A stretch of 64,000 nucleotides of DNA from Kitasatospora albolonga. Lineage in GTDB: Bacteria > Actinomycetota > Actinomycetes > Streptomycetales > Streptomycetaceae. Location of the stretch: positions 5,016,001-5,080,000 of the forward strand of contig CP020563.1 in the NCBI GenBank assembly GCA_002082585.1. The letters are read 5' to 3'. Each line of letters starts with the position of its first letter. Position 1 is the first letter of the stretch. Of the stretch, positions 9,148 to 17,642 are shown one piece after another. The notes under the pieces are model-generated. The model was not told the origin of the DNA. It was given only the letters and a program-made list of their open reading frames with translations, and ran no database searches. Both the position numbers and the translations under genes were made by a program.

Positions 9148-9666
9148 GGCGGGCGGCGTACCCGTACCGGCGTCCGCACCGCTCTCACCAGGGCAGATGC
9201 GCCACCGGGGGCAGGCCGGCCGCCGCACCCCGACCTGTTTATGAAAGTTAATTGCGTATCCGTGGACCCGCTCCCCGGATGTTCGCGAGCGCGTGGAGGA
9301 CGTAGGTTCAGGCGTCGGTCGACCGGACTCGCGGAACGCGCGAGTGGGGTGCGCGGAACCGCGTGGCCCCGGCGGTCGGCACGGGCACGGGTGTGCGGAA
9401 AGAGCTGTGCGCGCGCTTTCGGAAGTCCCAGCCGAAAGGGCGTCGCGCCCTGCTTTTCGAGCAGTCGGCCGGGCGTGATCCGCTGCGCGCCATATCGCCG
9501 GGAGCTCTTTTCCGCGCGCCCGTTGTCGAAGCAATTTCGGCAGCCGCTCGAAAAAAGCCGCTGCTCGCCAAATCCGCCGCTCGCACAAGGTGTGCAGCCC
9601 GCTGTTGTTCACCGAGGACAAGTGATCTACTTGTTTCTCCAGGAGGCAGGAAAAAGATCTCGTGGC
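9148..9666. other. Long leader upstream of the LuxR-type regulator
   Basis: About 520 bp with lower GC than its surroundings in places (for example near 9236-9258 and 9600-9660). Short open frames on both strands have no family resemblance or ribosome site. The part near 9600-9660 probably holds the promoter and leader of the regulator gene. No gene is supported. Confidence 0.4.
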
Positions 9667-12540
9667 ATGGTCCGGGCCACCTGGACGCATCCGCCCCTGG
9701 GGACGGAGGAGAGCGAGGGTGGCGACGTGATCACGACGTGCGGTTCCGCCCTGCGGTCCCTGGAGCGTGCGCTGTCCGGCCGGGAGGCCGATCCGGTGCT
9801 GATGTTCGTCGAGGGCGCCGCGGGTGAGGGCAAGAGCCACCTGCTCCAGGAGCTGGCCGATCTCCCCGGGATACCGGACCTGGCCCGTCTGTGGTGGCGG
9901 TGCGGGGGCGGGCCGCCCGGGGAGGACGAGCACCGGCGGGAGCCCACCCTGTGGCTGGTGGACGATGTGCACCGGGCGGACGAGGACGAGCTGCGGCGGC
10001 TGCGCCGGGTGCTGGAGGGGCTGGAGCGGGGCTCGGCGGCCGTGGTGACCTACCGCCCCGAGGAGCTCGCCCTGCCCGGCCTGCCGCTGGGCAGGGCGCC
10101 GATGGCGTATCCGAACCGGCTGGCGGTGCTCCGGAACCGGCTGGCGCCCTGGGACGAGGAGCGCGTCCGCCGGGCCGCCGCCGAGGCGCTGGGCGGGAGC
10201 GGCTGTACGGACGAGGCGGTGACCAGGCTCCACGAGCGCACCGGCGGAGTGCCCCGGGTGGTCGTCGACCTGCTGGCCATGGTGCGGGAACAGTGGCCGG
10301 CCTTCACCGGCACGGCCGCCGAGGTGGACGCGGCCGGTGTGCCGGCCCGGCTGGCGGAGCTGGTCCTGAGCCGTACGCACGCCCTGTCACCGGCGTACCG
10401 GCCGGTCGTCTGGGCGGCCGCCGTCCTGGACGGGCCCGTCGGCCGGGAGGAGCTGATCGCGGTGTCGGGGCTCGGGGCCGCGACGGGGAACAGCGCGCTG
10501 CTGCGGGCCCTGGAGAGCGGGGCCCTGGCGGAACCCGCCGAGGGCCGCTACGGCTTCGCCGTCCCGCTGGCCGCGTCGGCCGTACGGGCCACCGTGCCCG
10601 GCCCCGTACGCCAGGATCTGCACCGGCGGACGGCGCGTGTACTCAGCCGCAGACACCCCGTGGCCTGGGCCGATGTGGCCGAGCACCACCGGGCGGCCGG
10701 TGACGGCCACCGATGGATCAGAGCGGTGGAGAGGGCGGCCGGGGCGGCGGAGGCTTCCGGGCGGCACCAGCAGGCGATCACGCTCCTGGAACGGACACTG
10801 GCCACGCCCGACCTCCCCCCGCAGGCCCGGGCCCGGCTGGCACCGCTGCTGGCCCGCAACGCGGTGACCGGGCTGCGCTCGGACCAGACCGTGGAGGTGC
10901 TCGCGCAGATCGTGCGGGACGCGGCCCTGCCACCGGCCGTACGGGGAGAGCTGCGGCTCGACCTGGGACTGATGCTCTGCAACCAGATGGGCCGGTTCCC
11001 CGAGGGGTGGCGGGTGCTGGAGGTCGCCGCCGCCGAACTGCGCGAGGTCCGTTCCGCCCTGGCCGCACGCGCCATGGCGGCCCTGGTCCTCCCCTACCAG
11101 CCGGGCGTCTCCCTCGACGTCCACCAAGGATGGCTGATCAAGGCCGTGGCCGCCGCCGACGACAGCGGGGACGAGGCCATGCGTACGGCGGTCCTGGCCA
11201 ACCACGTGGGGCTCGCGATGAGCTGGGCCGACCCCGAAGCGTGGGAGCTGGTGGAGAAGCTGCCCGTGAGGAGCACGGACCCCGCCTGTGTCCGGCAGGC
11301 GGCGCGCGGTCTGTGCAACGCCGCGGACTCCGCGGTCTGGCTCGGTTTCTACGGGCGGGTGGACGACCTGCTGGCCCAGGGGCGCGAGCTGTCCGCGCAG
11401 ACCGGCGCGCCCTACACCGAACACAGCGCGCTGGGGACGCTGCTGCTCCAGGCGTGGTGGACCGGCCAGTGGCTGGGCCTGGACAAGCGGTGCGAGGACT
11501 TCATCGCCACCACCGCCGACATGCCGTTCATCGCCTCCGACGCCTATGTCGTACGCGGCCTGCTCGCCGTCGCCCAGGGGGACTGGGGGGAGGCGAGGTC
11601 CTGGCTGTTCCAGTGCGGGACGTTCGACATCGAGAGGCTGCCCGTGCCCCTGGGCGCGGCGGCGGCCGGTGCCGTGATCCGGCTGGCCCTGGCCCGGCAG
11701 GAGGTGGCCGCCGCGGCGGAACAGGCGCGTTCGGCCTGGCAGGTGGTGGCCGAGAAGGGGGTATGGCCATGGGCGGCTGAGCTCGCGCCGTGGGCCGTGG
11801 AGGCGCTGGTGCGCGCGGGCGACGGCAGCACGGCTCACACCATGGTCCGGAACTTCGCCCAGGGCCTCGGCCGCTGCGACGCGCCCGCCGCCAGGGCGGC
11901 GCTGGTGTGGAGCCGGGCGGTGCTCGCCGAGACGGAAGCACCGGCCCGGGAGCGGCGGGGCGGACTGCTGGAGGCCGCGAAGCTGTACGGGAAGGCGGCG
12001 GCTGCCTACGCGGAGCTTCCCCGCCCCTACTCCGAGGCGCTGACCATGGAGGGCGCCGCCCGCTGCGTACTCGCGGCGGACACCGAGGAGACCTCCGGCC
12101 CGGCCCCTGGCCAGGCTTCCGGCCCGGCCTCGGAGACGGAGGGTGCCGCGGAGGCGGAGGCGGAGGACAACGCCGTTCCGCCGCCCCCGGTGTCCGACGA
12201 CCCCGCCACCATGGCGGCGCTCACCGAGCTGGAGTCCTGCGCCCAGCGCTTCACCGACCTCGGGGCCGTCTGGGACGCCGCCCGGGCCAGAGCCCTGCTG
12301 CGTACACGGCAGCCCGCCAGGAAGGGCCGCCCTCCCGGCCGCCCCTCGCACGCCGACCAGCTCTCCCCCCGGGAGGAGGAGGTGGCGCAGCTCGCGGTCT
12401 CCGGCCTGACCAACCGGGAGATCGCCGCGACCCTGCACCTCTCCCCGCGGACCGTGGAGCAGCACATCGCCGGTGCGATGCGCAAGACCGGCGCCCTCTC
12501 CCGCCGCGACCTCGCTCACCGTCCGGGGCCGACGCCGTGA
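9667..12540 (+). CDS. Large ATP-binding LuxR-family transcriptional activator (LAL-like)
   Basis: About 957 residues. An N-terminal AAA/STAND-type ATPase has a Walker A (GAAGEGKS, near residues 50-58) and a Walker B (LWLVDDVH, near 95-102). A long alpha-helical TPR-like middle follows, and a C-terminal LuxR helix-turn-helix (about 898-957) contains SPREEEVAQLA, GLTNREIA and LSPRTVEQHI. This is the architecture of MalT/LAL regulators, which oligomerise with ATP and activate secondary-metabolism or catabolic genes. The ATG at 9667 is a compromise: AGGAGG lies about 20 bases upstream, while a GTG at 9727 has a better placed GAGG site and still precedes the Walker A. No obvious target cluster adjoins it. 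The 3' end overlaps a minus-strand gene by 25 bp and lies in a 24-bp tandem repeat. Confidence 0.85.
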   Translation: MVRATWTHPPLGTEESEGGDVITTCGSALRSLERALSGREADPVLMFVEGAAGEGKSHLLQELADLPGIPDLARLWWRCGGGPPGEDEHRREPTLWLVDDVHRADEDELRRLRRVLEGLERGSAAVVTYRPEELALPGLPLGRAPMAYPNRLAVLRNRLAPWDEERVRRAAAEALGGSGCTDEAVTRLHERTGGVPRVVVDLLAMVREQWPAFTGTAAEVDAAGVPARLAELVLSRTHALSPAYRPVVWAAAVLDGPVGREELIAVSGLGAATGNSALLRALESGALAEPAEGRYGFAVPLAASAVRATVPGPVRQDLHRRTARVLSRRHPVAWADVAEHHRAAGDGHRWIRAVERAAGAAEASGRHQQAITLLERTLATPDLPPQARARLAPLLARNAVTGLRSDQTVEVLAQIVRDAALPPAVRGELRLDLGLMLCNQMGRFPEGWRVLEVAAAELREVRSALAARAMAALVLPYQPGVSLDVHQGWLIKAVAAADDSGDEAMRTAVLANHVGLAMSWADPEAWELVEKLPVRSTDPACVRQAARGLCNAADSAVWLGFYGRVDDLLAQGRELSAQTGAPYTEHSALGTLLLQAWWTGQWLGLDKRCEDFIATTADMPFIASDAYVVRGLLAVAQGDWGEARSWLFQCGTFDIERLPVPLGAAAAGAVIRLALARQEVAAAAEQARSAWQVVAEKGVWPWAAELAPWAVEALVRAGDGSTAHTMVRNFAQGLGRCDAPAARAALVWSRAVLAETEAPARERRGGLLEAAKLYGKAAAAYAELPRPYSEALTMEGAARCVLAADTEETSGPAPGQASGPASETEGAAEAEAEDNAVPPPPVSDDPATMAALTELESCAQRFTDLGAVWDAARARALLRTRQPARKGRPPGRPSHADQLSPREEEVAQLAVSGLTNREIAATLHLSPRTVEQHIAGAMRKTGALSRRDLAHRPGPTP

Positions 12541-12878
12541 GCCGGGCCGGGACGGGTGCCGTGAGCCGGACCGCCGCCGACGCCGTGAGCAGGGAAGGTC
12601 CAGAACGCCCTGTCGTGCTCCCAGACGGCCACGGTCGCGGCCGCCCAGTCGAGCACCCAGCCGGATCGCACCCCGCGTGCTCCCCAGCCGTCCGGGCTCC
12701 GGCGCGGGACCGCGAAGCCCGCCTCGCGTGCGGCGACCGCCGCCTCACATGCCTCGCGCGCTATGCGGAGGGCCTCCGACTCGGTCTCGGCGGGCCCGGT
12801 GAAGACATGCAGACCGCACCGCTCCGGCTGGGCGGAATTCCGGGTGGGGACATCGACCTGGAAGTAGAGCTTGGTCAT
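12516..12878 (-). CDS. Small protein of unknown function with C-terminal octapeptide repeats
   Basis: A 120-residue product not recognised as a known family. Residues 1-85 look like a folded alpha/beta domain (strand LYFQVDV, helix EALRIAREACEAAVAA, then a Trp-rich stretch). The last 25 or so residues are Gly/Pro/His-rich copies of a PAHG-containing octapeptide, produced by a 24-bp DNA repeat shared with the 3' end of the convergent LuxR-type gene. The ATG is preceded by GAGGAG at good spacing. The core is probably real; the tail looks like a recent extension created by the duplication. Confidence 0.6.
   Translation of the reverse strand: MTKLYFQVDVPTRNSAQPERCGLHVFTGPAETESEALRIAREACEAAVAAREAGFAVPRRSPDGWGARGVRSGWVLDWAAATVAVWEHDRAFWTFPAHGVGGGPAHGTRPGPAHGVGPGR
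12525..12596. repeat. Three 24-bp tandem units spanning the stop codon of the LuxR-type gene
   Basis: Units start at 12525, 12549 and 12573 and share the core GCCGTGAGC. The TGA of the LuxR-type gene (12538-12540) is in unit 1, and the same TGA recurs every 24 bp in the same frame. On the minus strand the units encode the repeated tail of the small convergent protein. Confidence 0.85.
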
Positions 12879-13400
12879 GGCGCCATCTCCTCGGGGTCGC
12901 GGTCTTCTGCCCGGTCGGCGCCGACTGTGAGTGACTCGTGCCGGTGGGGCCGCGCTCCCTGGTGTCGGATCGACCGCTGACGGTCATTCCAACGTACGGA
13001 GCGCACCCGGCCCTGAATATCCGGGACGGCCCGATCACCTATACGTATCCCGGCCCGGCGGCGAGGTGGGGCACGGGGGCACGGAGGCACGGGGGCGGGA
13101 ATGACCGGGACGCGGTGGCCGCGTCCCGGTGGACCGCGTCGCGGCGGCCCACGACGCAAAAGCTTTTGAGTACCTGGCTTGAGTACGGGAGAAACAACCC
13201 GACCCAACCCTGTGTGAACCCGAGCCGGTCCGCGTGAGGCGTCGTCACTCACATGGGTGAAGTGTGCCAACCGGGCTGGATTTTGGCCCCGTTGGCGGGC
13301 ATATGCTCACGCTGACCACAACAGCAGACATGAGACGGCCCCCGGCCGGGACTGGCATCCCGACCAAGGGCCTGACCAACGAGGAAGCAGGATCTTCCCG
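12879..13400. other. Divergent intergenic region with GC-rich repeats
   Basis: About 520 bp between the minus-strand small gene and the plus-strand HTH gene. It holds a short GGGGGCACGGAGGCAC-type simple repeat (about 13070-13100), an AT-rich patch with a TTGAGTAC direct repeat (13166-13186) and a CATATGC near 13300 that could be part of a -10. No supported gene. Confidence 0.45.
13166..13186. promoter_or_regulatory. Direct repeat TTGAGTAC x2, possible regulator site
   Basis: TTGAGTAC occurs at 13166 and again at 13179, a 13-bp period, in an AT-richer part of the region upstream of the HTH gene. It could be an operator or overlap a -35 element; no regulator is known. Confidence 0.35.
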
Positions 13401-14462
13401 ATGGGTACCCAGCAGGTTAGCGCGCCCTCGCGCGTCCCGTCCTTCGGCGTCGTCCAGGTCAACATCCGCCTCACCGACGGCTACACGATCATCTCCAACC
13501 GGCTCTCCCAGCACCGGGGCCTGTCCCTGCTGGCCATCGGCCTCGGCACCCACATCCAGTCGCTGCCCGACGGGTGGCGGGTCGGCATCAAGGCCCTTGC
13601 CGCGGTCTTCCCGGAGAGCGAGGCCCGGATCGCCGGCGCGCTGCGGGAGTTGGAGCAGCACGGATTCCTCCGCCGTACCCGCGAACGCGGCCGGGGCGGC
13701 AGGCTGATCACGCGCACGGTGTTCCACAACCACCCGGACGCGGCGGCCCGGGGGGCGGTGAAGGCCGTGCCCGTACCGGTGGGGGAGGCGAGGGTCACGC
13801 CCGTACCGACGCCTGAGCCCGTGCCCGCACCTGCGACGGAACCAGCGCCTGTGCCTGAGCCCGTACCCGTACTCGTAACGGAACCGGCGCCCGTGCCCGT
13901 GCCGGAACCAGTGCCCGTGCCCGTAACGGACCTGGCTCCCGTGCTCACTCCCGTACCGGAGCCCGCGGCCGTACGGGAGGAACCCACGGCCGTACGGGAA
14001 GAGCCCGCCCCCGCGCCCCGGCTCGTGCCGGTGCCCACCGCGCCCCGGCAGCAGCGGGCGCCGCTGCCCGGTCCGGACCGCCCCACCGAGGCCCTGAGCG
14101 CGGCGGCTGCCGACCTGCTCGCCGGGTTGCGGCGGACCGCGCCCGTCTTCGTCCTCTCCGAGGAGGACGTGCGGCGGCTCGCTCCGGGGGTCGCGGCCTG
14201 GCTGGAGCGGGGGGTGCGGCCCGATGCCGTACGGGAGGCGCTCACCGACGACCCGCCCGTACCGCTCCGGCACCCGGCCAAGCTGCTGCGCCACCGCCTG
14301 ACCGTGCTTCTCCCGCCGCCGCTGCCGGTTGCCGCGCCGGTTGTCCCCCTCCAGAACTGCGAGGACTGCGACCGGGCGTTCCGGTCATCGGTGCCGGGGG
14401 TGTGCCGGGGGTGCGGAGAGGGCCGTGCGGGTGGTGGCGAGTGGTTCGGCCTGAGCGCGTGA
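13401..14462 (+). CDS. Helix-turn-helix protein with Pro-Val repeat linker and C-terminal CxxC pairs
   Basis: The 353-residue product starts with a winged-HTH-like domain (residues 1 to about 110), with features typical of replication-initiator or MarR-like Streptomyces proteins (LSLLAIGLGTHIQSLPDGWR, then IAGALRELEQHGFLRR). A low-complexity linker of VPVPEP-type repeats follows (about 130-215), then a helical domain (about 235-330). The tail has two CxxC pairs (CEDC and CRGC) that could bind zinc. The ATG at 13401 is 10-20 bases behind GAGGAAGCAGGA; longer frames upstream lack a ribosome site. It probably binds DNA; the target is unknown. Confidence 0.75.
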   Translation: MGTQQVSAPSRVPSFGVVQVNIRLTDGYTIISNRLSQHRGLSLLAIGLGTHIQSLPDGWRVGIKALAAVFPESEARIAGALRELEQHGFLRRTRERGRGGRLITRTVFHNHPDAAARGAVKAVPVPVGEARVTPVPTPEPVPAPATEPAPVPEPVPVLVTEPAPVPVPEPVPVPVTDLAPVLTPVPEPAAVREEPTAVREEPAPAPRLVPVPTAPRQQRAPLPGPDRPTEALSAAAADLLAGLRRTAPVFVLSEEDVRRLAPGVAAWLERGVRPDAVREALTDDPPVPLRHPAKLLRHRLTVLLPPPLPVAAPVVPLQNCEDCDRAFRSSVPGVCRGCGEGRAGGGEWFGLSA

Positions 14463-14539
14463 AGGCGGCACTGTCCTGTTCGCACGGGTTTGCGAGGATC
14501 TGCACTGCTGGAGTGACCGCTGCGCGCGACTACGAGGAC

Positions 14540-14700
14540 ATGCATCATCTGGTGGACCGGCTCTCGCCTCACCAGGTGCGGCGTTTGCGTCTGCTGGTGA
14601 CCCAGGACGAGGAACTGGGGCAGGTGGCCGATGCCGTTTCCCCCGAGCGGTCATCCGAGGAGGAGCCGGTGCCCGAGGGGCCGATCGCCCTCATCGGCAG
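14540..14700 (+). pseudogene. N-terminal remnant resembling a small antitoxin-type protein
   Basis: The frame opening with MHHLVDRLSP reads as an intact start of about 54 residues (helix, VRRLRLLV, then an acidic Pro-rich segment and ALIGSIQG). It resembles small Streptomyces proteins found in toxin-antitoxin-like pairs. The similarity stops at about 14700, where another reading frame with sigma-factor similarity takes over. No toxin gene follows. Resemblance is from memory and the call is tentative. Confidence 0.4.
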
Positions 14701-15099
14701 CATCCAGGGCCCGCCGGGCCGTACGGGGTGCAGGCCGCCATCGCCGCGCTGCACGACGAGGCGGCGGACGTGGAGTCGACGGACTGGGCGCAGATCGTGG
14801 CCCTGTACGAGGTGCTCCTCACCCTCACCCCGTCCCCCGTGGTCGCGGTGAACCGTGCCGTGGCGGTCGCGATGCGGGACGGGCCGGGGGAGGGCCTTGC
14901 ACTGCTGGACGCGCTGGCAGGTGAGCCCCGGCTGCGGGCGTACGGGCCCTACGCGGTCGCGCGCGGGGACCTGCTGAGCAGGCTGGGGCGGGCGGGGGAG
15001 GCGGCCTCGGCCTACCGGGAGGCGCTGGAGCTGACGGGCACCGAGCCGGAGCGGGCCGCGCTGCGGCGGAAGCTGGGGGAGGGGCAGGAGGGCGGGTGA
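14701..15099 (+). pseudogene. C-terminal fragment of an ECF sigma factor (ECF42-like TPR tail)
   Basis: Reading from about 14701, PGPYG-V-QAAIAALHDEA, then TDWAQIVALYEVLL, TPSPVVAVNRAVAVAM and GPGEGLALLDAL, match the conserved C-terminal helical/TPR extension of ECF42-type sigma factors. The sigma-2 and sigma-4 domains, which should precede it by roughly 280 residues, are absent. The frame has a GTG at 14728 but no ribosome site. The piece is out of frame with the antitoxin-like remnant just upstream, so this is a deletion scar rather than a gene. Confidence 0.7.
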
Positions 15100-15134
15100 G
15101 CCCGGGTCCCGCCCGCCGCCCGCCTCGGCGCCCA

Positions 15135-15196
15135 GCTCACGGTGCGGCCCTTGCTCACGGTGCGGCCCGTGCCCAGGGTGCGGCCCGTGCCCAGGG
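15135..15196. repeat. 18-bp tandem repeat, three and a half units
   Basis: Units begin at 15135, 15153, 15171 and 15189 (consensus GCCCAGGGTGCGGCCCGT, with early units GCTCACGGTGCGGCCC). They lie between the sigma-factor remnant and the convergent small secreted protein gene. Confidence 0.8.
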
Positions 15197-15229
15197 GCAA
15201 GGCGCCCGAGGCGAACGCGCGAGCGCCCC

Positions 15230-15679
15230 TCAGCCCTTGACCGTGAAGTCCGCCGCCTTCGGTACGAACGTGCTGCCGCCGTCCTTCGCGGACGCCAGGA
15301 CCCCCACGTGCCAGGCGCCCTTCGGCGACTCGGCCGCCTCGGCGCCGGTGACCTTCACCTCGTACGTGCAGAGCACGGCCGCGCCCGACGGTTCGCAGGC
15401 GGCCGACTCCACGTGGGCCATCTCCTTCGCGTCCGGGGCGGGGCTCATGCCCGCGGGCCAGGCCAGCACCTTCAGGTTCCGGATGCCGGAGTCGTCCGCG
15501 ACCCGGGCGGTGAAGGTGAGCGAGCCGTCCTTGCCCGCGCTCGGGGCGACGTACCGGGCGGCGGCCTCCGTCACCTCCGGCCCGGTGCCCCTGGACTCCC
15601 CGGCGAAGGCGTAGGCGCCCGCTCCTCCCAGCAGGGCGGCACCGGCGAGGGCGGAGATGATGACGACACGCTGGGACAT
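15230..15679 (-). CDS. Small exported protein of unknown function (possibly DUF5707-like)
   Basis: The 149-residue product has a signal peptide or N-terminal anchor (MSQRVVIISALAGAALLGG, then AYAFAGES). The remainder is a single Ig-like beta domain containing SLTFTARVADDSGIRNLKV and two cysteines (AACEP, LCTYEV) likely to form a disulfide. It resembles short secreted Streptomyces proteins of the DUF5707 group; this assignment is from memory only. The ATG is preceded by GAGGAG. No partner gene is evident. Confidence 0.65.
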   Translation of the reverse strand: MSQRVVIISALAGAALLGGAGAYAFAGESRGTGPEVTEAAARYVAPSAGKDGSLTFTARVADDSGIRNLKVLAWPAGMSPAPDAKEMAHVESAACEPSGAAVLCTYEVKVTGAEAAESPKGAWHVGVLASAKDGGSTFVPKAADFTVKG

Positions 15680-15861
15680 GGGGGCTCCTCGGTGAAGTGA
15701 TGGCTGGTCAGGTCATCGGTCGATCGGTTGATCGTTGCGCTGTGTCCATGGTGGGGCGACCGGGGAGCCAGGGGCGTGAGTGCGCGTGCTCATTCCTCGT
15801 ACTCAGTGGGGTGGGTGGTGCGTGGGTGGCAGGCACCTGGGTGTGGGTCCTGTACGCGTTG

Positions 15862-16248
15862 TCAGATCTCCAGGTCCTGGCCGTAGCGCAGCTCCAGGGA
15901 GACGGGCTCGGTCTGCTGGTCGGAGGCGGTGACGTGCGTCGTGTGGAGGGTGAGGCGCAGGCCCATCGCGGCGAGTTCCCCGGGTTCGTGGAGGGCGCAG
16001 AGCAGGGCGGCCGCCGCCGGGAGGGTGAGGGGGGCGGTGGGGCTGTGGCCGAGGGCGGCGGCGGTGTCGGGGGCGGTGAGGGCGGCCCGCTCGGCGTGGT
16101 CGAGGACCTTGCCGGGGTCGTCGACGATGAGCTCCTCGACCTGGATGCGGCGGGTGCGGACGCGGAGGTCCAGCGGGCGGCGGGGGAGCTGCCTCGGGGC
16201 GGCGGGGGCGGGGGGCGGGTCCGGGTGCGTCAGGTTCGGGTGGGTCAT
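15862..16248 (-). CDS. Hypothetical protein
   Basis: A 128-residue product that I do not recognise. The first 25 residues are Pro-rich; the rest mixes strands and helices (RTRRIQVEELIVDDPGKV, LPAAAALLCALHEPGELAAM) and ends in a beta stretch SLELRYGQDLEI. It has no signal peptide or membrane segment. The ATG at 16248 has GGAG about ten bases upstream; longer upstream frames are Arg/Pro-rich and unlikely. It is divergent from the XRE regulator gene. Confidence 0.55.
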   Translation of the reverse strand: MTHPNLTHPDPPPAPAAPRQLPRRPLDLRVRTRRIQVEELIVDDPGKVLDHAERAALTAPDTAAALGHSPTAPLTLPAAAALLCALHEPGELAAMGLRLTLHTTHVTASDQQTEPVSLELRYGQDLEI

Positions 16249-16772
16249 GGGGCGGGCTCCAGGGTGCGGGCGTAAGGGACCGTCGGGTTCGGCGCGCGGG
16301 AGGGGGGTCGGGGCGACAGAGCCGGAGGCGAGGGCCGCCCTGAGGTGGGCGGGTGGCCGGGGCTCTGGACGATCCCGGTGGCCGGTTCTCATGCCGTTGG
16401 TCCCTTCCCGCTCGTCGCGTACCGGCAGGTCAGGCCGTACGCCGTTCAACTGGAGCCCCATGAGCGGGCGATGATGGTGCGACGGGTGAGGGGGAGGCTG
16501 ATCCGGGCGGGCTGGAGGGCGGTGGTCGAGGTGGCCAAAAAGAGCTCCGCGAGAGGTGCCGGAGGCGGTGGGAACGCTCCGCCGTGCTGCGGTCGTTGGA
16601 GTCGGACATACTCACCATGAGAGCGGCGTGCGCTCGTCGCAAGGTGCGCTGTGTGCACTGCGCGCAGACTGCGCGAAGTGTCGGATGCGGTGTCGGACGT
16701 CGAACCGGGGCAGGAGCCGGATGCCGGACGGGAGCAGCTGTCGGATGCCGGGTCGGAGCAGGAGGAGGAGCC
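16249..16772. other. Divergent intergenic region upstream of the XRE regulator
   Basis: About 520 bp. It contains imperfect GTCGGATGC/GGATGCCGG repeats between about 16678 and 16757 immediately before the regulator's GGAGGAGGAG ribosome site. The frame of the downstream gene stays open across part of it, but the upstream residues are Cys/Arg/Gly-rich and not protein-like. No gene is supported. Confidence 0.45.
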
Positions 16773-17642
16773 GTGGCGCGTGAACGGTCGGGCCGGACGG
16801 CACAGCACCTGGTCCTGGTGGCGCGGCTGCGGCACCTGCGGGAAGGGGCCGGTCTGTCCGTGCCCCAGGCCGCCAGGCGGCTCGGCTGGCACCCCTCGAC
16901 GCTGCGGAGGCTGGAGCAGGCGCAGACCTCGCTGGACGTGGGGCAGGTGTCCGATCTGCTCGCCCAGTACGGGGCGGGCGCGGCCGAGACCGACGACATC
17001 ATGGGCCGCCTCAACGCGGCCAACATGCCCGGCTGGTGGCATCCGTGGCGCGATGCGATGGACCCCTGGCTCATGGACCTGATGAGTGTGGAGTCCGCCA
17101 CCAGTTTCGTACGCACATGGGACCCGGCGCTCGTGCCGCTGCTGCTGCGGACCCCGGCGTACGCCATGGCCGTGGACGAGGCGATGCGGCCGGAACTGGA
17201 CGCCGCGGCCCGGCGGCGGCGCGCGGATCTGCTGGCGATGCGTCAGCGGCGGCTGCGGGAGCAGCAGGCGCGGGTGTGGGCGGTCCTGCCGGTCACCGCG
17301 CTGCGCTGCCGGGTCGGCGGCGGCGAGGTGATGCGTGAGCAGCTCGCCGCGCTCCAGGAGGCCGCGGACCGGCCGGATGTGATGGTGCAGCTGCACCCCG
17401 AGTGCTCACCGCCCCATCCGCTGACCGGAGTTCCGGCACTGAGCCTGTACCGCGTGGAGATCCGGGAAATCGCGGATCATGTGGTGCGTGAGGGCGGGCT
17501 GCCGGGAACGGCGGAAGTGTGGGACAGCAACCCGTCGGTACAGGAATATCAAGCGATGCTGGACGTGTCGTGCGTGATGGCGATGCGTCCGGACCGGACG
17601 AGGGAGGTTCTTCAGGATGAGTACGACCGGGAACAGGGCTGA
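16773..17642 (+). CDS. XRE-family regulator with Scr1/DUF5753-type C-terminal domain
   Basis: A 289-residue product. The N-terminal HTH (about residues 10-65) shows RLRHLREGAGLSVPQAARRL and HPSTLRRLEQ. The larger C-terminal part contains MPGWWHPWRD, the FVRTWDPALVPLLLRTPAYA stretch and LRCRVGGGEVMREQL, typical of the Streptomyces Scr1/DUF5753 regulators. The GTG start is directly behind GGAGGAGGAG. The 3' end overlaps the next gene by 26 bp, so the regulator and methyltransferase are translationally linked. Its target is unknown. Confidence 0.85.
   Translation: MARERSGRTAQHLVLVARLRHLREGAGLSVPQAARRLGWHPSTLRRLEQAQTSLDVGQVSDLLAQYGAGAAETDDIMGRLNAANMPGWWHPWRDAMDPWLMDLMSVESATSFVRTWDPALVPLLLRTPAYAMAVDEAMRPELDAAARRRRADLLAMRQRRLREQQARVWAVLPVTALRCRVGGGEVMREQLAALQEAADRPDVMVQLHPECSPPHPLTGVPALSLYRVEIREIADHVVREGGLPGTAEVWDSNPSVQEYQAMLDVSCVMAMRPDRTREVLQDEYDREQG

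Noticed and set aside
9308..9586. 92-residue minus-strand frame upstream of the LuxR-type gene
   Set aside because: No ribosome site, no recognisable motifs and Arg/Ala-biased composition.
14728..15099. Possible independent gene starting at GTG 14728
   Set aside because: No ribosome site, and the family similarity extends upstream of the GTG, so the frame is the tail of a lost larger protein.
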